From the NCBI RefSeq assembly GCF_001941485.1, contig NZ_CP009247.1:124001-188000 (forward strand): a stretch of 64,000 nucleotides of DNA, given 5' to 3'. The first letter of the stretch is position 1. Every line of letters starts with the position of its first letter. The notes beneath the pieces are model-generated. The model was not told the origin of the DNA. It was given only the letters and a program-made list of their open reading frames with translations, and made no database searches. This DNA is from Corynebacterium frankenforstense DSM 45800 (GTDB lineage: Bacteria; Actinomycetota; Actinomycetes; Mycobacteriales; Mycobacteriaceae). The translations under genes and the position numbers were made by a program. Shown one piece after another: positions 1-7,966 of this stretch.

Positions 1-179
1 TCGGCGCGCTCCCAGTACTCGTTGATCACGTCGAAGACGACGTCGCGGCCGAAGGCGCGGATGCGGTCGCGCAGCTCGATGACGTCGGCCGGGAGGTCGG
101 CGTCGAGCAGCAGGAAGTCGGGGTAGTCAGCGTCGGTGAGCTTCTTGGCCTCGGGGTGCGGGGTGGGCTGCAGGGACAT
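1..179 (-). CDS. Acyl-CoA dehydrogenase, N-terminal part (runs off the window)
   Basis: Only the first 59 codons lie inside the window. The ATG at 179 follows a strong GAGGAGG ribosome-binding site. The protein starts MSLQPTPHPEAKKL and continues into a helix of the type LRDRIRAFGRDVV, typical of the N-terminal helical domain of acyl-CoA dehydrogenases. That makes it a likely FAD-dependent alpha,beta-dehydrogenase of a CoA thioester; the substrate cannot be read from this fragment. Upstream, at 243-258, lies a palindrome similar to one in front of the acyl-CoA oxidase gene at 50729. That suggests shared control by a fatty-acid or acyl-CoA responsive repressor (inference). Confidence 0.7.
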   Translation of the reverse strand, partial: MSLQPTPHPEAKKLTDADYPDFLLLDADLPADVIELRDRIRAFGRDVVFDVINEYWERA

Positions 180-242
180 GTCGGCCTCCTCGGGTCCGGG
201 TGTGTGGGTTTCCGTGTGCGTACGGGGTTGTGCGAAGGCGAT

Positions 243-258
243 ACGAATCGCCGTTCGT
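243..258. promoter_or_regulatory. Palindromic operator candidate upstream of acyl-CoA dehydrogenase
   Basis: ACGAA and TTCGT arms flank a six-base centre. The 18-mer starting here matches the sequence starting at 50646, upstream of the acyl-CoA oxidase, at 14 of 18 positions (shared core CGAATCG..RTTCGTTT). The placement before two acyl-CoA flavoenzyme genes suggests a common TetR-like operator. The regulator is not identified. Confidence 0.45.
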
Positions 259-273
259 TTGTGATGCACGCTA

Positions 274-289
274 CATTGCCGACGTCCCG
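274..289 (+). repeat. Copy of dispersed 16-bp motif (one mismatch)
   Basis: CATTGCCGACGTCCCG, intergenic. It matches the consensus GMTTGMCGACGYCSCG at all but the first base. See the finding on this motif. Confidence 0.6.
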
Positions 290-395
290 TGCGTCCCCGT
301 TTCCGTGAGTTCTTCCGCGCTGCGATGTGTGCGACGTGGCTAATATCTCCACCATCCAGGTGGTTCACAGGGGGCGCATATGAGAGAATAAGCCC

Positions 396-1805
396 ATGAA
401 TAGTGTCCGGGGCTTGTTGGCTGCGCTTGTCTGCGCACCTCTCGTCCTGAGCCTCGCCGCGTGCGGGGGTGACACGGGGGTAGACGGGGGTGATTCCGTC
501 GGGTCCCACATCGGCGCGAAGGGACGCGACGGGCTGAAGCGGCCGAAGGTCAGCGAGAGCCCCGAGGGGCTCAGCCCCGGCGGCGCGATGGGCGAGATCT
601 CCGGCTGCGGCGACTGGCGTGCCGACGAGCTGGGCACCACCTACTTCGCCGACGGCAGCGTCGGGCTGACCGGGCGCTGCTTCAACCTGATGTGGGACGA
701 GTGGGAGGCCGAGCGCGACGGAAAGGCCCCGCGCCGCTCCTCCGCCGCGCGTCCGTCCGGGCAGACCAATATCGCGCAGGGTCGCGGCGGTGCCGCGGGC
801 TCCGCCGGTTCGGCGGGCTCTGCCGGTTCCGCCGGCTCCGCGGGTTCCCGTGTGGCCCCGGGGCGCACCGGCGGCAACGGCGCCGGGGGCTCCGGCGGTG
901 CGTCCGTCGTCGCCGGCGGCGGTGGTGCCGGCGGTAATGGCACCGGCGGTACCGGATGGGGCCGCTGGGGTGGTGGCACTCCGGCGCCGAGCCAGAACGA
1001 CAACGGCTGGGGCGGTGGCGCCCCGGCGCCGGATCAGGGCGGCCACGGCTGGGGCGGCTGGACCGTTGCTCCGGGCAACGGCGGCGGCAACGGTGGCTCC
1101 GGTAACGGCGGCAACGGTGGCAAGGGCGATTCCGGCGTGTCGGCCGGCGGGGGCGACGGCACGACCGTCATCGCCGGACCGACTCCGACCCCGCCCGGCG
1201 AGGACGCCGGTTCCGGCGGCCTCGTCCTGGTCCCGGGCAACGGTTCCGTCCCCGGCGGGATGCTCGAGCCGGTTGAGCCGGGCCAGCCCTCGAAGCCCGG
1301 GGACCCGGCCGCGCCGGGTGAGACCCCGAAGCCGGGCACGGGTGGCTCCTCCTCGGACTCCTCCGGGTCGTCGACGCAACGCGGGACGGACGAGGACGAC
1401 CCGGACAACCCGGGTACGTCCGAGCCGGGTACGTCTGAGCCTGGGCCGACCGAGCCGGGGACCACCGAGCCCGGCGGGACCGGGCACTGGGTGCCCTGGA
1501 CTCCGGTGGGCCCGTCGCAGCCCGTCGATCCGGAGGACCCGGACAAGGGCGGTGACCGGGACAAGCCGGACGACCCGGATGACCCGGACGTGCCTGATGA
1601 GCCCGGTGACACCGGTCGGCCGGGGGACTCTGACCGGCCCGATCCCGGCGAGACCGACGAGCCCGGTGACTCCGATAAGGCTGATGACTCCGGTCAGCCC
1701 GGTGACTCCGATAAGTCCGACGGCTCCGACAAGCTCGATAAGCCGGGTGGAGGTTCCGTCGTGATCGTCATCAAGCACCCGCACGGCCACCTGCACGCGG
1801 ACTAG
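396..1805 (+). CDS. Low-complexity secreted lipoprotein
   Basis: The 469-residue protein starts with a lipoprotein signal peptide whose lipobox is L20-A21-A22-C23, so it should be lipidated and anchored outside the membrane. Residues about 65-105 form the only compact segment, with cysteines at 71 and 95 that could pair. The rest is low complexity: Gly/Ala-rich with GSA repeats (about 125-260), then Pro/Gly-rich with PGTSEPG-like repeats, then Asp/Pro-rich with PGDSDK-like repeats, ending in a His-rich tail (KHPHGHLHAD). The strongly repetitive coding DNA suggests length variation by slippage. The composition resembles wall-spanning stalks, but I do not recognise the family. It is monocistronic and followed by a hairpin shared with the convergent gene. 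Confidence 0.75.
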   Translation: MNSVRGLLAALVCAPLVLSLAACGGDTGVDGGDSVGSHIGAKGRDGLKRPKVSESPEGLSPGGAMGEISGCGDWRADELGTTYFADGSVGLTGRCFNLMWDEWEAERDGKAPRRSSAARPSGQTNIAQGRGGAAGSAGSAGSAGSAGSAGSRVAPGRTGGNGAGGSGGASVVAGGGGAGGNGTGGTGWGRWGGGTPAPSQNDNGWGGGAPAPDQGGHGWGGWTVAPGNGGGNGGSGNGGNGGKGDSGVSAGGGDGTTVIAGPTPTPPGEDAGSGGLVLVPGNGSVPGGMLEPVEPGQPSKPGDPAAPGETPKPGTGGSSSDSSGSSTQRGTDEDDPDNPGTSEPGTSEPGPTEPGTTEPGGTGHWVPWTPVGPSQPVDPEDPDKGGDRDKPDDPDDPDVPDEPGDTGRPGDSDRPDPGETDEPGDSDKADDSGQPGDSDKSDGSDKLDKPGGGSVVIVIKHPHGHLHAD

Positions 1806-1842
1806 GTACGGGCGCCGCGGTTCGTCAGTGGCCCGCTTTCCG

Positions 1843-1874
1843 GATCGCCGGGGACGAGCGTGTTCCCGGCGATC
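1843..1874. terminator. Bidirectional terminator hairpin
   Basis: A perfect 10-bp stem (GATCGCCGGG / CCCGGCGATC) separated by 12 bases, lying between the convergent ends of the lipoprotein and CoA-transferase genes and touching the latter's stop codon. There is no clear T-tract. Confidence 0.5.
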
Positions 1875-3111
1875 ACCGGGGGCGGGCGGGCTCTTCCGAC
1901 GGCTGCGCCCCAGTCGACGCCCCGGCCGTCGTCGGCTCACGATCTTCCAGCCACGCGAGGATTTCCGCGCGGTGTTCGTCAACCCCGGGCGGAGCCAGCC
2001 GGTAGTCGACCGGTGTGCGGGAGAACCCCATCGGGTCGGCGACTGTGGGCACTCCGCCGGCGTCAGCCACCGGGTCGAGGCCCAGTTCCTCGGCGAACGC
2101 GACGCCCTCGCCGATGCTCATGATCGGCGCCGCCGGCACCCCCACCTCGCGCAGCCGCTGCGTCCACTCGTCGGCGGTACCGGCCGCCAGGCGCTCTTCA
2201 AGCAGCGCCTGCAGCTCCCCGCGGTGGGTGTTGCGCTGCTCCATCGTGGCGAACCGCTCGTCGGTGGCCAGCCCGGGCGCCCCGAGCGCGGCGACAAGCC
2301 GGCCGAACTGCGCGTCGTTGCCGCAGGTGATCACGACCTCGCGATCGGCGGCGGCGAACGGCCCGTAGGGAAACAACGAGGGGTGGATGTTGCCCATCCG
2401 GCGCGGCTCCACCCCGCCGGCGACCACCGCGCCGGCCGCGTTGACCAGCCCGGAGAGCGCCGAGGACTGCAGGTTCAGCGCGATGTGCTGGCCCTTCCCG
2501 GAGATCTCGCGCTCGCGCAGCGCCGCGAGGACCCCCACCGCGGCGTGCAGCCCGGTGATCACGTCGAAGATCGCCACGCCCGCCTTCTGCGGCGGGCCGT
2601 CGGCCGCGCCCGTGACCGTCATCAGTCCACTGGTCGCCTGCACCAGCATGTCGTAGCCGGGCAGGCCCGCCCCGCCGGCGGTGCCGAAACCGGTGATCGA
2701 GGCGTGCACCAGGTGGGGCCACCGCTCGGCGACCGACTCCGGGTCCAGACCGAACTTGACCAGCCCGCCGGGCTTGAAGTTCTCGATGAACACGTCCGCC
2801 GCGCCCACCAGCCGGTGCGCCGTGGCGAGATCCTCCGGGTCCTTGAGGTTCAGCGCGATGGAGCGCTTGTTGCGGTTGACGCTCAGGTAGTAGGTGCTCA
2901 CCCCGTCGCGCACCGGCGGGCGCCACTCGCGGGTGTCGTCGCCGCCGGGTGACTCGACCTTGACGACGGTCGCGCCCAGGTCCGCCAGCAGCATCGTCGC
3001 GTACGGCCCGGCGAGCACCCGGGAGAAGTCGGCGACGACCAGCCCGGCGAGCGGCCCGCTCGGTGCGGTCCTGTCTTCCTCGGCTCCGGTGTCGTGCGGC
3101 GGTCGGGTCAT
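1873..3111 (-). CDS. CaiB/BaiF (class III) CoA-transferase, probably glutarate CoA-transferase
   Basis: This 412-residue protein has the family's N-terminal motif (GLVVADFSRVLAGPYATM), the RNKRSIALNL segment, and the PGYD element whose aspartate (D154) is the expected nucleophile forming the aspartyl-CoA anhydride. Class III enzymes move CoA between carboxylic acids. The neighbours are a divergent LysR gene and a glutaryl-CoA dehydrogenase-like gene. That trio matches the known gcdG-gcdR-gcdH arrangement of Pseudomonas and the human SUGCT/GCDH pair, so activation of glutarate with succinyl-CoA is the best guess. The ATG at 3111 has a GAGGAG ribosome-binding site. Other dicarboxylates remain possible. 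Confidence 0.8.
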   Translation of the reverse strand: MTRPPHDTGAEEDRTAPSGPLAGLVVADFSRVLAGPYATMLLADLGATVVKVESPGGDDTREWRPPVRDGVSTYYLSVNRNKRSIALNLKDPEDLATAHRLVGAADVFIENFKPGGLVKFGLDPESVAERWPHLVHASITGFGTAGGAGLPGYDMLVQATSGLMTVTGAADGPPQKAGVAIFDVITGLHAAVGVLAALREREISGKGQHIALNLQSSALSGLVNAAGAVVAGGVEPRRMGNIHPSLFPYGPFAAADREVVITCGNDAQFGRLVAALGAPGLATDERFATMEQRNTHRGELQALLEERLAAGTADEWTQRLREVGVPAAPIMSIGEGVAFAEELGLDPVADAGGVPTVADPMGFSRTPVDYRLAPPGVDEHRAEILAWLEDREPTTAGASTGAQPSEEPARPR

Positions 3112-3482
3112 CGTCTCTCCTCGTCGTCGGGTCGTCGGGGTCGGGCCTCAGGCGCGCCGGGCCCTGGGCTCCGGCACCGGCGCCGCTGCCCGACACCCGG
3201 GCCGTTGCCGGTACCGGCACCGTCGCCGGCGCGGTGACCGTTTCGGGTACCGGCGCCATCTCCGGCACCTGGGGTGGTGAGGTGGACACTAAACACATGC
3301 AAAAGGTGACGTACGGCATACGGTCGGATAAGTTGGTTCCGCATTCGGTATCAATACGACCTGCGACCGCAATCCACCAGTTCACGGTCGACCCGCGACC
3401 GCAATCTCCCTGTTCACGGTCCACCCGTCCGCGAACGACCAGACCGACAGACGACCAGACCGACGACCGGAAGGAGCCCGCC
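3112..3482. promoter_or_regulatory. Divergent promoter region between CoA-transferase and LysR genes
   Basis: 371 bases without a gene. The half near the CoA-transferase is GC-rich with repeated GGTACCGGC elements. The half near the LysR gene is less GC-rich and holds two imperfect direct repeats of about 31 bases (GCGACCGCAATC followed by TTCACGGTC) at about 3363-3386 and 3394-3420. Just before them is GGTATCAATACGACC (3348-3362), which fits a LysR T-N11-A box. The elements GCGACCGC and GGTATCAA recur in inverted orientation before the acyl-CoA dehydrogenase gene (4379-4395). Confidence 0.5.
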
Positions 3483-4382
3483 GTGGAGGTTCGCGAGGCA
3501 CAGGCCTTCCTCGTCCTCGCCGAGGAACTGCACTTCGGCCACGCCGCCAAGCGCCTGCACATGGCGCAGCCGCCCCTGTCCCGCATGATCAAGCAGCTCG
3601 AGACCACCCTCGGCGCCGAGCTCTTCGCCCGCTCCACCCGGCATGTCGCCCTGACCCCCGCCGGGTCCGCGCTCGTCGACCCCGCCCGCGAGCTCGTGGC
3701 CGCCGCCGACCGCGCCGAGCAGGCCGTGCGCGACGCCGCGTCCGGGCGCACCGGGCGCATCGCCGTCGGCTTCTCCGGCACCTCCTTCCAGCGCGGGGTG
3801 GGGACACTGGCCCGCGAGCTGGCGCGCACCCACCCCGGCATCGAGCTCAACCTGCACTCCGGCCGCCTCTCGCCCGAGGGCATCGGCCAGGTCACCGAGG
3901 GCACCCTCGACGCCACCTTCGGCCGCTGGGACACCTGGCCCACCGAGATCGACTCGCTGGTCGTCGCCCGTGAGGAACTCCTCGTCGCCCTTCCCGACGA
4001 CCACCGCCTCGCCGGTCAGGACGACATCGACTTCGCCGAGCTGGCCGCCGAGAACTGGATCGTGCTGCCTGGCGGGCTCTCCGCCGGCCTGCAGAACCGC
4101 CTGAACTACCAGGCCCGCTCCGCCGGGTTCACCGCCCAGGTCGGCCAGGTCGCCCCCGACTCGATGACGCAGTTCCTCTTCGTCGGCGCGGGCATGGGCG
4201 TGGCGCTGACCCTCGACTCCATCCGCGAGAACCTCACCGCCCACGGGGTCTCCTTCTCCCGCCTGCCCGGCCGGCCCACCCTCGACCTGCGCCTGGTGTG
4301 GCGCCGCGACAACCGCAGCCAGGCGCTGAAGGTCTTCGTCGACCTCGCCCGCGAGCTCTACGCATCGCCCACGGCGCATTGA
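3483..4382 (+). CDS. LysR-family transcriptional regulator (probable glutarate regulator)
   Basis: The 299-residue protein has an N-terminal winged helix (residues 1-60; FHFGHAAKRLHMAQPPLS is the classic LysR recognition region) and a periplasmic-binding-like effector domain (about 90-295). The GTG start at 3483 is chosen because GGAAGGAG lies six to seven bases upstream and the protein begins exactly at the family's first helix. It is divergent from the CoA-transferase gene and upstream of the acyl-CoA dehydrogenase gene on the same strand, so it probably controls both. By analogy with GcdR the inducer would be glutarate or glutaryl-CoA (inference). Repeats in the intergenic region and after the gene are candidate operators. 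Confidence 0.85.
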   Translation: MEVREAQAFLVLAEELHFGHAAKRLHMAQPPLSRMIKQLETTLGAELFARSTRHVALTPAGSALVDPARELVAAADRAEQAVRDAASGRTGRIAVGFSGTSFQRGVGTLARELARTHPGIELNLHSGRLSPEGIGQVTEGTLDATFGRWDTWPTEIDSLVVAREELLVALPDDHRLAGQDDIDFAELAAENWIVLPGGLSAGLQNRLNYQARSAGFTAQVGQVAPDSMTQFLFVGAGMGVALTLDSIRENLTAHGVSFSRLPGRPTLDLRLVWRRDNRSQALKVFVDLARELYASPTAH

Positions 4383-4395
4383 TACCGCGGTCGCA
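4379..4395. promoter_or_regulatory. Candidate LysR operator before acyl-CoA dehydrogenase
   Basis: TTGATACCGCGGTCGCAA overlaps the LysR stop codon and precedes the dehydrogenase gene. Its reverse complement has TGCGACCGC next to GGTATCAA, the two elements also found at 3347-3370 in the divergent promoter. Shared placement before both catabolic genes supports a common operator. Confidence 0.4.
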
Positions 4396-4400
4396 ACAAC

Positions 4401-4416
4401 CGGGACGTCGTTAAGC
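4401..4416 (-). repeat. Copy of dispersed 16-bp motif (one mismatch)
   Basis: Minus strand GCTTAACGACGTCCCG, in the short gap between the LysR and dehydrogenase genes. Confidence 0.5.
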
Positions 4417-4512
4417 AAAACCTGCACGCCGCGGGCCCGGGCACGCCAAGATGACATGCGCCGACCTGAAACCGACCGCCCCGCCGCGGGCGCAGCCGAG
4501 AGGGAGACCGAC

Positions 4513-5733
4513 ATGCCGAGCGTGACCGACCTGATGGACATCGAATCCGAGTTCAGCGCCGAGGAGCTGGAGGTGCGCGACCGCGTCGCCGACTTCGTCG
4601 ACCGGCGCGTGCGCCCCAACATCGGCGCCTGGTTCGACGCCGCCCACCTGCCCGTCGAACTCGTCCCCGAGATGGCCGAGCTCGGCCTGTTCGGCATGCA
4701 CCTGAAGGGCCACGGCTGCCCCGGGCGCAGCGCCGTCGAGTACGGCATCGCCATGCAGGAGATGGAGGCCGGCGACTCGGGGCTGCGCACGGTGATCTCC
4801 GTGCAGGGCTCGCTCGCGATGAGCGCGATCTCCAAGCACGGCTCCGAGGCGCAGAAGGAGAAGTGGCTGCCCGGCATGGCCGCCGGTGAGCTCCTCGGCT
4901 GCTTCGGCCTGACCGAGCCCGAGGCCGGGTCCGACCCCGCCGGGATGACCACGCGCGCCCGCTTCGAGGGCGGGCGCTGGATCATCGACGGCGCCAAGCG
5001 CTGGATCGGGCTGGCAAGCATCGCCGATCTCGCGATCATCTGGGCGAAGGTGGACAACGAGTCCGCCCGTGCCGCCGGGGTGCTCGACGAGTCCCGGCTC
5101 AAGGAGGGAGTGACCGAGCAGGTGCGCGGGTTCATCGTGCCGACCGGCTCGGCGGGCTTCACCGCCACCCCGATCGAGTCGAAGCTGTCCATGCGCGCCT
5201 CGCTGCAGTGCGACATCGAGCTGCGCGGCGTGGAGCTCGACGCGGAGGCGATCCTGCCGGAGAACCCCGGCATGCGCGGGCCGTTCCTCTGCCTCAACGA
5301 GGCCCGCTACGGCATCGCCTGGGGCGCGATGGGTGCCGCGCGCGACTCGATCGAGGCCGCGCTGGACTACGCCGGTGAGCGCCGGCAGTTCGACACCCCG
5401 CTGGCCGGCTTCCAGCTGACCCAGAAGAAGCTGGTCGACATGACCGTGGCGCTCAACCAGGGCCAGCTGCTCGCGCTGCGCCTGGGCCGGGCCAAGGACG
5501 CCGGCACGCTCGAGCCGCACATGATCTCCGCGGCGAAGCTGGCCAACTGCCGCACCGCCATCGAGATCGCCCGCGAGGCGCGCACCGTCTTCGGCGGCAA
5601 CGGCATCACCACCGAGCACTCGCCGCTGCGGCACGCGGTCAACCTGGAGTCCGTGCGCACCTACGAGGGCACCGACGAGGTGCACACGCTCATCCTCGGC
5701 CGGAAGCTGACGGGGCTCGGCGCGTTCGCGTGA
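4513..5733 (+). CDS. Acyl-CoA dehydrogenase, glutaryl-CoA dehydrogenase-like
   Basis: The 406-residue flavoenzyme has the full three-domain acyl-CoA dehydrogenase fold: FAD/substrate motifs CFGLTEPEAGSDP and WIGLASIADLAIIWA, and the C-terminal TYEGTDEVHTLILGR containing the expected catalytic base E385. A YEGT glutamate, an ILGR ending and a length near 400 are typical of the glutaryl-CoA dehydrogenase branch, which oxidises and decarboxylates glutaryl-CoA to crotonyl-CoA. ATG 4513 is chosen over an ATG at 4456 because GAGAGGGAG lies just upstream and family alignment starts there. It sits 130 bases after the LysR gene, with a candidate operator between. Another short-chain acyl-CoA substrate cannot be excluded. 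Confidence 0.85.
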   Translation: MPSVTDLMDIESEFSAEELEVRDRVADFVDRRVRPNIGAWFDAAHLPVELVPEMAELGLFGMHLKGHGCPGRSAVEYGIAMQEMEAGDSGLRTVISVQGSLAMSAISKHGSEAQKEKWLPGMAAGELLGCFGLTEPEAGSDPAGMTTRARFEGGRWIIDGAKRWIGLASIADLAIIWAKVDNESARAAGVLDESRLKEGVTEQVRGFIVPTGSAGFTATPIESKLSMRASLQCDIELRGVELDAEAILPENPGMRGPFLCLNEARYGIAWGAMGAARDSIEAALDYAGERRQFDTPLAGFQLTQKKLVDMTVALNQGQLLALRLGRAKDAGTLEPHMISAAKLANCRTAIEIAREARTVFGGNGITTEHSPLRHAVNLESVRTYEGTDEVHTLILGRKLTGLGAFA

Positions 5734-5742
5734 GGGGGCGGG

Positions 5743-6195
5743 TCAGAGGCTAGACCAGCCCAGCAGGAGCTTGGCCACCCGCTTGATGTCTTCCTGGCGT
5801 GGGGCCGCCTTCGATCCGACGATCTCCTGGATCAGGTCGATCATCGCCTGCTTCGGTGCGGTCACGACCACGCCCCGGCTCTCAAGGTAGGCCAGAGCGA
5901 CGCTGAGGGATGTGCGTTTGTTTCCGTCATCGAAGGCGTGCCTTCTCGCGAGATATACGATGAGGGCCGCCGCGCGCTCGAACACGGTCGGGAAGGCCGG
6001 TTCGCCGAATATCGTCTGGAACGCAGCCCCGATCGCGGAGTCGAGGGCCTTTTCGTCCACTCCGTACCCGCGATAGTGCTCGGGGCCGTGCACGGGATCG
6101 ATGCGTTCCCCGCACCGCCGGTTGGCTGTGCGGGCCGCGCCCTTCAGCGCCTCGACCTGGCGTTTGGTCTCATCGCAATAGGAATCGTCGTTCAC
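5743..6195 (-). CDS. doc: Doc/Fic-family toxin
   Basis: The 150-residue protein carries HAFDDGNKRTSL (about residue 90), a variant of the Fic core HPFxDGNxR typical of Doc, which phosphorylates EF-Tu and halts translation. The preceding HYRGYGVDEKALDSAI region matches the Doc N-terminal helices. No inhibitory helix is visible, so inhibition must come from a partner. Its start overlaps the stop of the upstream DUF4065 gene by four bases, so the two are translationally coupled as antitoxin-toxin. The active-site His, Asp, Asn and Arg are all present, so the toxin looks intact. The exact modified target is inferred from the family. Confidence 0.85.
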   Translation of the reverse strand: MNDDSYCDETKRQVEALKGAARTANRRCGERIDPVHGPEHYRGYGVDEKALDSAIGAAFQTIFGEPAFPTVFERAAALIVYLARRHAFDDGNKRTSLSVALAYLESRGVVVTAPKQAMIDLIQEIVGSKAAPRQEDIKRVAKLLLGWSSL

Positions 6196-6770
6196 AGGTC
6201 AGCCAGCGCACGAAGCGTGTCCCAGTTCCGGCGTTCCACGCGGTCGACCGCAGTGGCGAGTCCATCCGCGCTGACGGGGGGAAATATCGCGGGAGGGGTC
6301 GGTGAATCTCCGGTCATGGAGGACGCGACGGCCTCAGCCCTCAGTGTCTTCAGGCTGAGCGGGACGTTCCCGCGGTCCGTCCGCGTCAGGCCCGCCCGGC
6401 TCTCGCGCCACGTACGAGTGCTGTGGCTCTTGTCGGAGAGGACCGTCCCCTTCAGCTTGCCGTAGTGAACCACCACGGCGTCGATGACCGCGCGCTCGTA
6501 CTCGGAGAGCCGTGCGGAATCACCGCTTCGGATGCTCTCGACGGGGGCGGAGGAGGACTGTGCATCGTTCTCGGCCAGTTTCACGGCCTTCCAGAGCCGA
6601 GGCGCGACAGGGCCGTACGTCCAACCCTGCATGTCCTCCTCGAAAAGGCGACCTCCCGCCCAGGCGAGGTGCCAGGCCTGGGAGTAGAAGCACAGCTTCT
6701 GCAGCTTCATGCGGTCGACGTCGGGCTGGTGCTCGACGATGTACTGGGCGACGTCGATGATGCGTGTCAT
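6192..6770 (-). CDS. Panacea-domain (DUF4065) antitoxin
   Basis: The 192-residue protein starts with the Panacea/SocA-like domain: MKLQKLCFYSQAWHLAW, an FEEDMQGWTYGPVAPRLW block, then a variable C-terminal half. This domain is known as a promiscuous antitoxin domain found beside many unrelated toxins, and in SocA as a ClpXP adaptor. It precedes and overlaps the doc toxin gene, the normal antitoxin-first order. GAGAGGAGG lies directly before ATG 6770, so it should be translated more strongly than the toxin. The C-terminal region (about 110-192) is probably what binds this toxin (inference). No DNA-binding domain is evident, so autoregulation is uncertain. Confidence 0.85.
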   Translation of the reverse strand: MTRIIDVAQYIVEHQPDVDRMKLQKLCFYSQAWHLAWAGGRLFEEDMQGWTYGPVAPRLWKAVKLAENDAQSSSAPVESIRSGDSARLSEYERAVIDAVVVHYGKLKGTVLSDKSHSTRTWRESRAGLTRTDRGNVPLSLKTLRAEAVASSMTGDSPTPPAIFPPVSADGLATAVDRVERRNWDTLRALADL

Positions 6771-6872
6771 GATTCCTCCTCTCGTGGCGTTGAATTACCC
6801 GGTCACTGTATCCGGGGCGTCTCTCAGAAGCCATGGTACGGACGCGTGCCCTCGAAGGATGGATTCTCGCCG

Positions 6873-7685
6873 CTAGATCAGCCGCCGCGCCCGCGCCGTC
6901 GTGATCGCCGCGGTCCGGTTGTCCACCTCGAGCTTCTGGTAGATGTGCAGCAGGTGCGTCTTGACGGTCGCCAGCGAGATGAACAGCTGGTCGGCCAGTT
7001 CCTGGTTCGACGCCCCGGTCTGCAGCGCGTCGAGGATCTCGATCTCGCGTGCTGAGAGCGCCTCCTGCGGACTCGAGAGCCGCTCCGCCAGCGCCGCCGC
7101 GACCTCGGGGGACAGCGTGCGCCGCCCCTGCGCGGTGGCCAGCACCGCCCGGTGCAGCTCCTCCTCGGGGGCGTCCTTGAGCAGGTAACCCAGCGCGCCA
7201 GCGGCCACGGCGGCGACGATGTCGGCCTCCGTGTCGTAGGTGGTCAGCACCAGCACCGGCGGCCCGCCCGCGGCCCGCAGCCGTCGGATCGCCTCGATGC
7301 CGCCGATGCCCGGCATCTGGATGTCCATGACCACCACGTCCACGCTTTCCGACGTCCCGTCGGACCCGTCGGTGTGTCCCTCGCCGTCTGCGCCGGTTGC
7401 GGTGGCACCGGCTGTGCCGGTGGTGGTGGCACCGTCTGCGCCGGTCAGACGCAGCGCGTCCTCGCCGCTGGCGCCCTCGGCGACGACCGTGATCTCCGGG
7501 AAAGACTCCAGGATCGCGTGCAGGCCCGCGCGCACGACCGGGTGGTCGTCGACGAGCACGACGCGGACGCTCGGTTCGGTGGCGGCGGTGTTGCCGGTGC
7601 CGGCGGTGTTGCCGGTGTTGCCGGTGCCGGCGGTGGCGGCGGCGTGCTCGGTGGCGGGGGAGGGGCGCTGGGCGGGAGGTGTCAT
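6873..7685 (-). CDS. NarL/LuxR-family response regulator with low-complexity inserts
   Basis: The 270-residue protein has a receiver domain (acidic pair D46-D47, phospho-acceptor D121 in VVVMDIQMPG, and a later KDAPEEE lysine) and a C-terminal LuxR-type HTH (about 205-270: LSAREIEIL, then an SNQELADQLFISLATVKTHL recognition region). Two parts are unusual: a Thr/Gly/Asn-rich N-terminal tail (about 15-37) and a 30-residue Thr/Ala/Gly/Asp insert (82-113) inside the receiver domain just before the strand carrying D121. Both are encoded by repetitive DNA. It lies downstream of the histidine kinase gene on the same strand, 281 bases away, so it may have its own promoter. A TATCCT box lies nine bases before its ATG. 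Confidence 0.88.
   Translation of the reverse strand: MTPPAQRPSPATEHAAATAGTGNTGNTAGTGNTAATEPSVRVVLVDDHPVVRAGLHAILESFPEITVVAEGASGEDALRLTGADGATTTGTAGATATGADGEGHTDGSDGTSESVDVVVMDIQMPGIGGIEAIRRLRAAGGPPVLVLTTYDTEADIVAAVAAGALGYLLKDAPEEELHRAVLATAQGRRTLSPEVAAALAERLSSPQEALSAREIEILDALQTGASNQELADQLFISLATVKTHLLHIYQKLEVDNRTAAITTARARRLI
7344..7359 (+). repeat. Copy of dispersed 16-bp motif (one mismatch)
   Basis: GCTTTCCGACGTCCCG, located in the response-regulator insert region just before the phospho-acceptor strand. Confidence 0.5.
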
Positions 7686-7966
7686 CGTGCCCCCAGGATA
7701 TGAGGCACCGGGAAATTGTGTCGTTGCAGAATTAACAGCCGGAGCCGACCTGGGGAAACGCCGGGGGTTCGGAGCCGCAGTGACACATTTTGTCGGTCCG
7801 CTCGGCCCGGATGCACCGAGCGTGGGGCCGGTGGGGCTGGAGGGGAAGGTGGGATCGGTCTGCGGCCTCGCGCCAGGCTCAGCGGCCGGTCAGCCCCGGC
7901 CCCGCACACCGGCCCAGGCGTCCCGACCCCGGTGGCCCCGACCCCGGTGGCCCTGACCCGGCCGCC

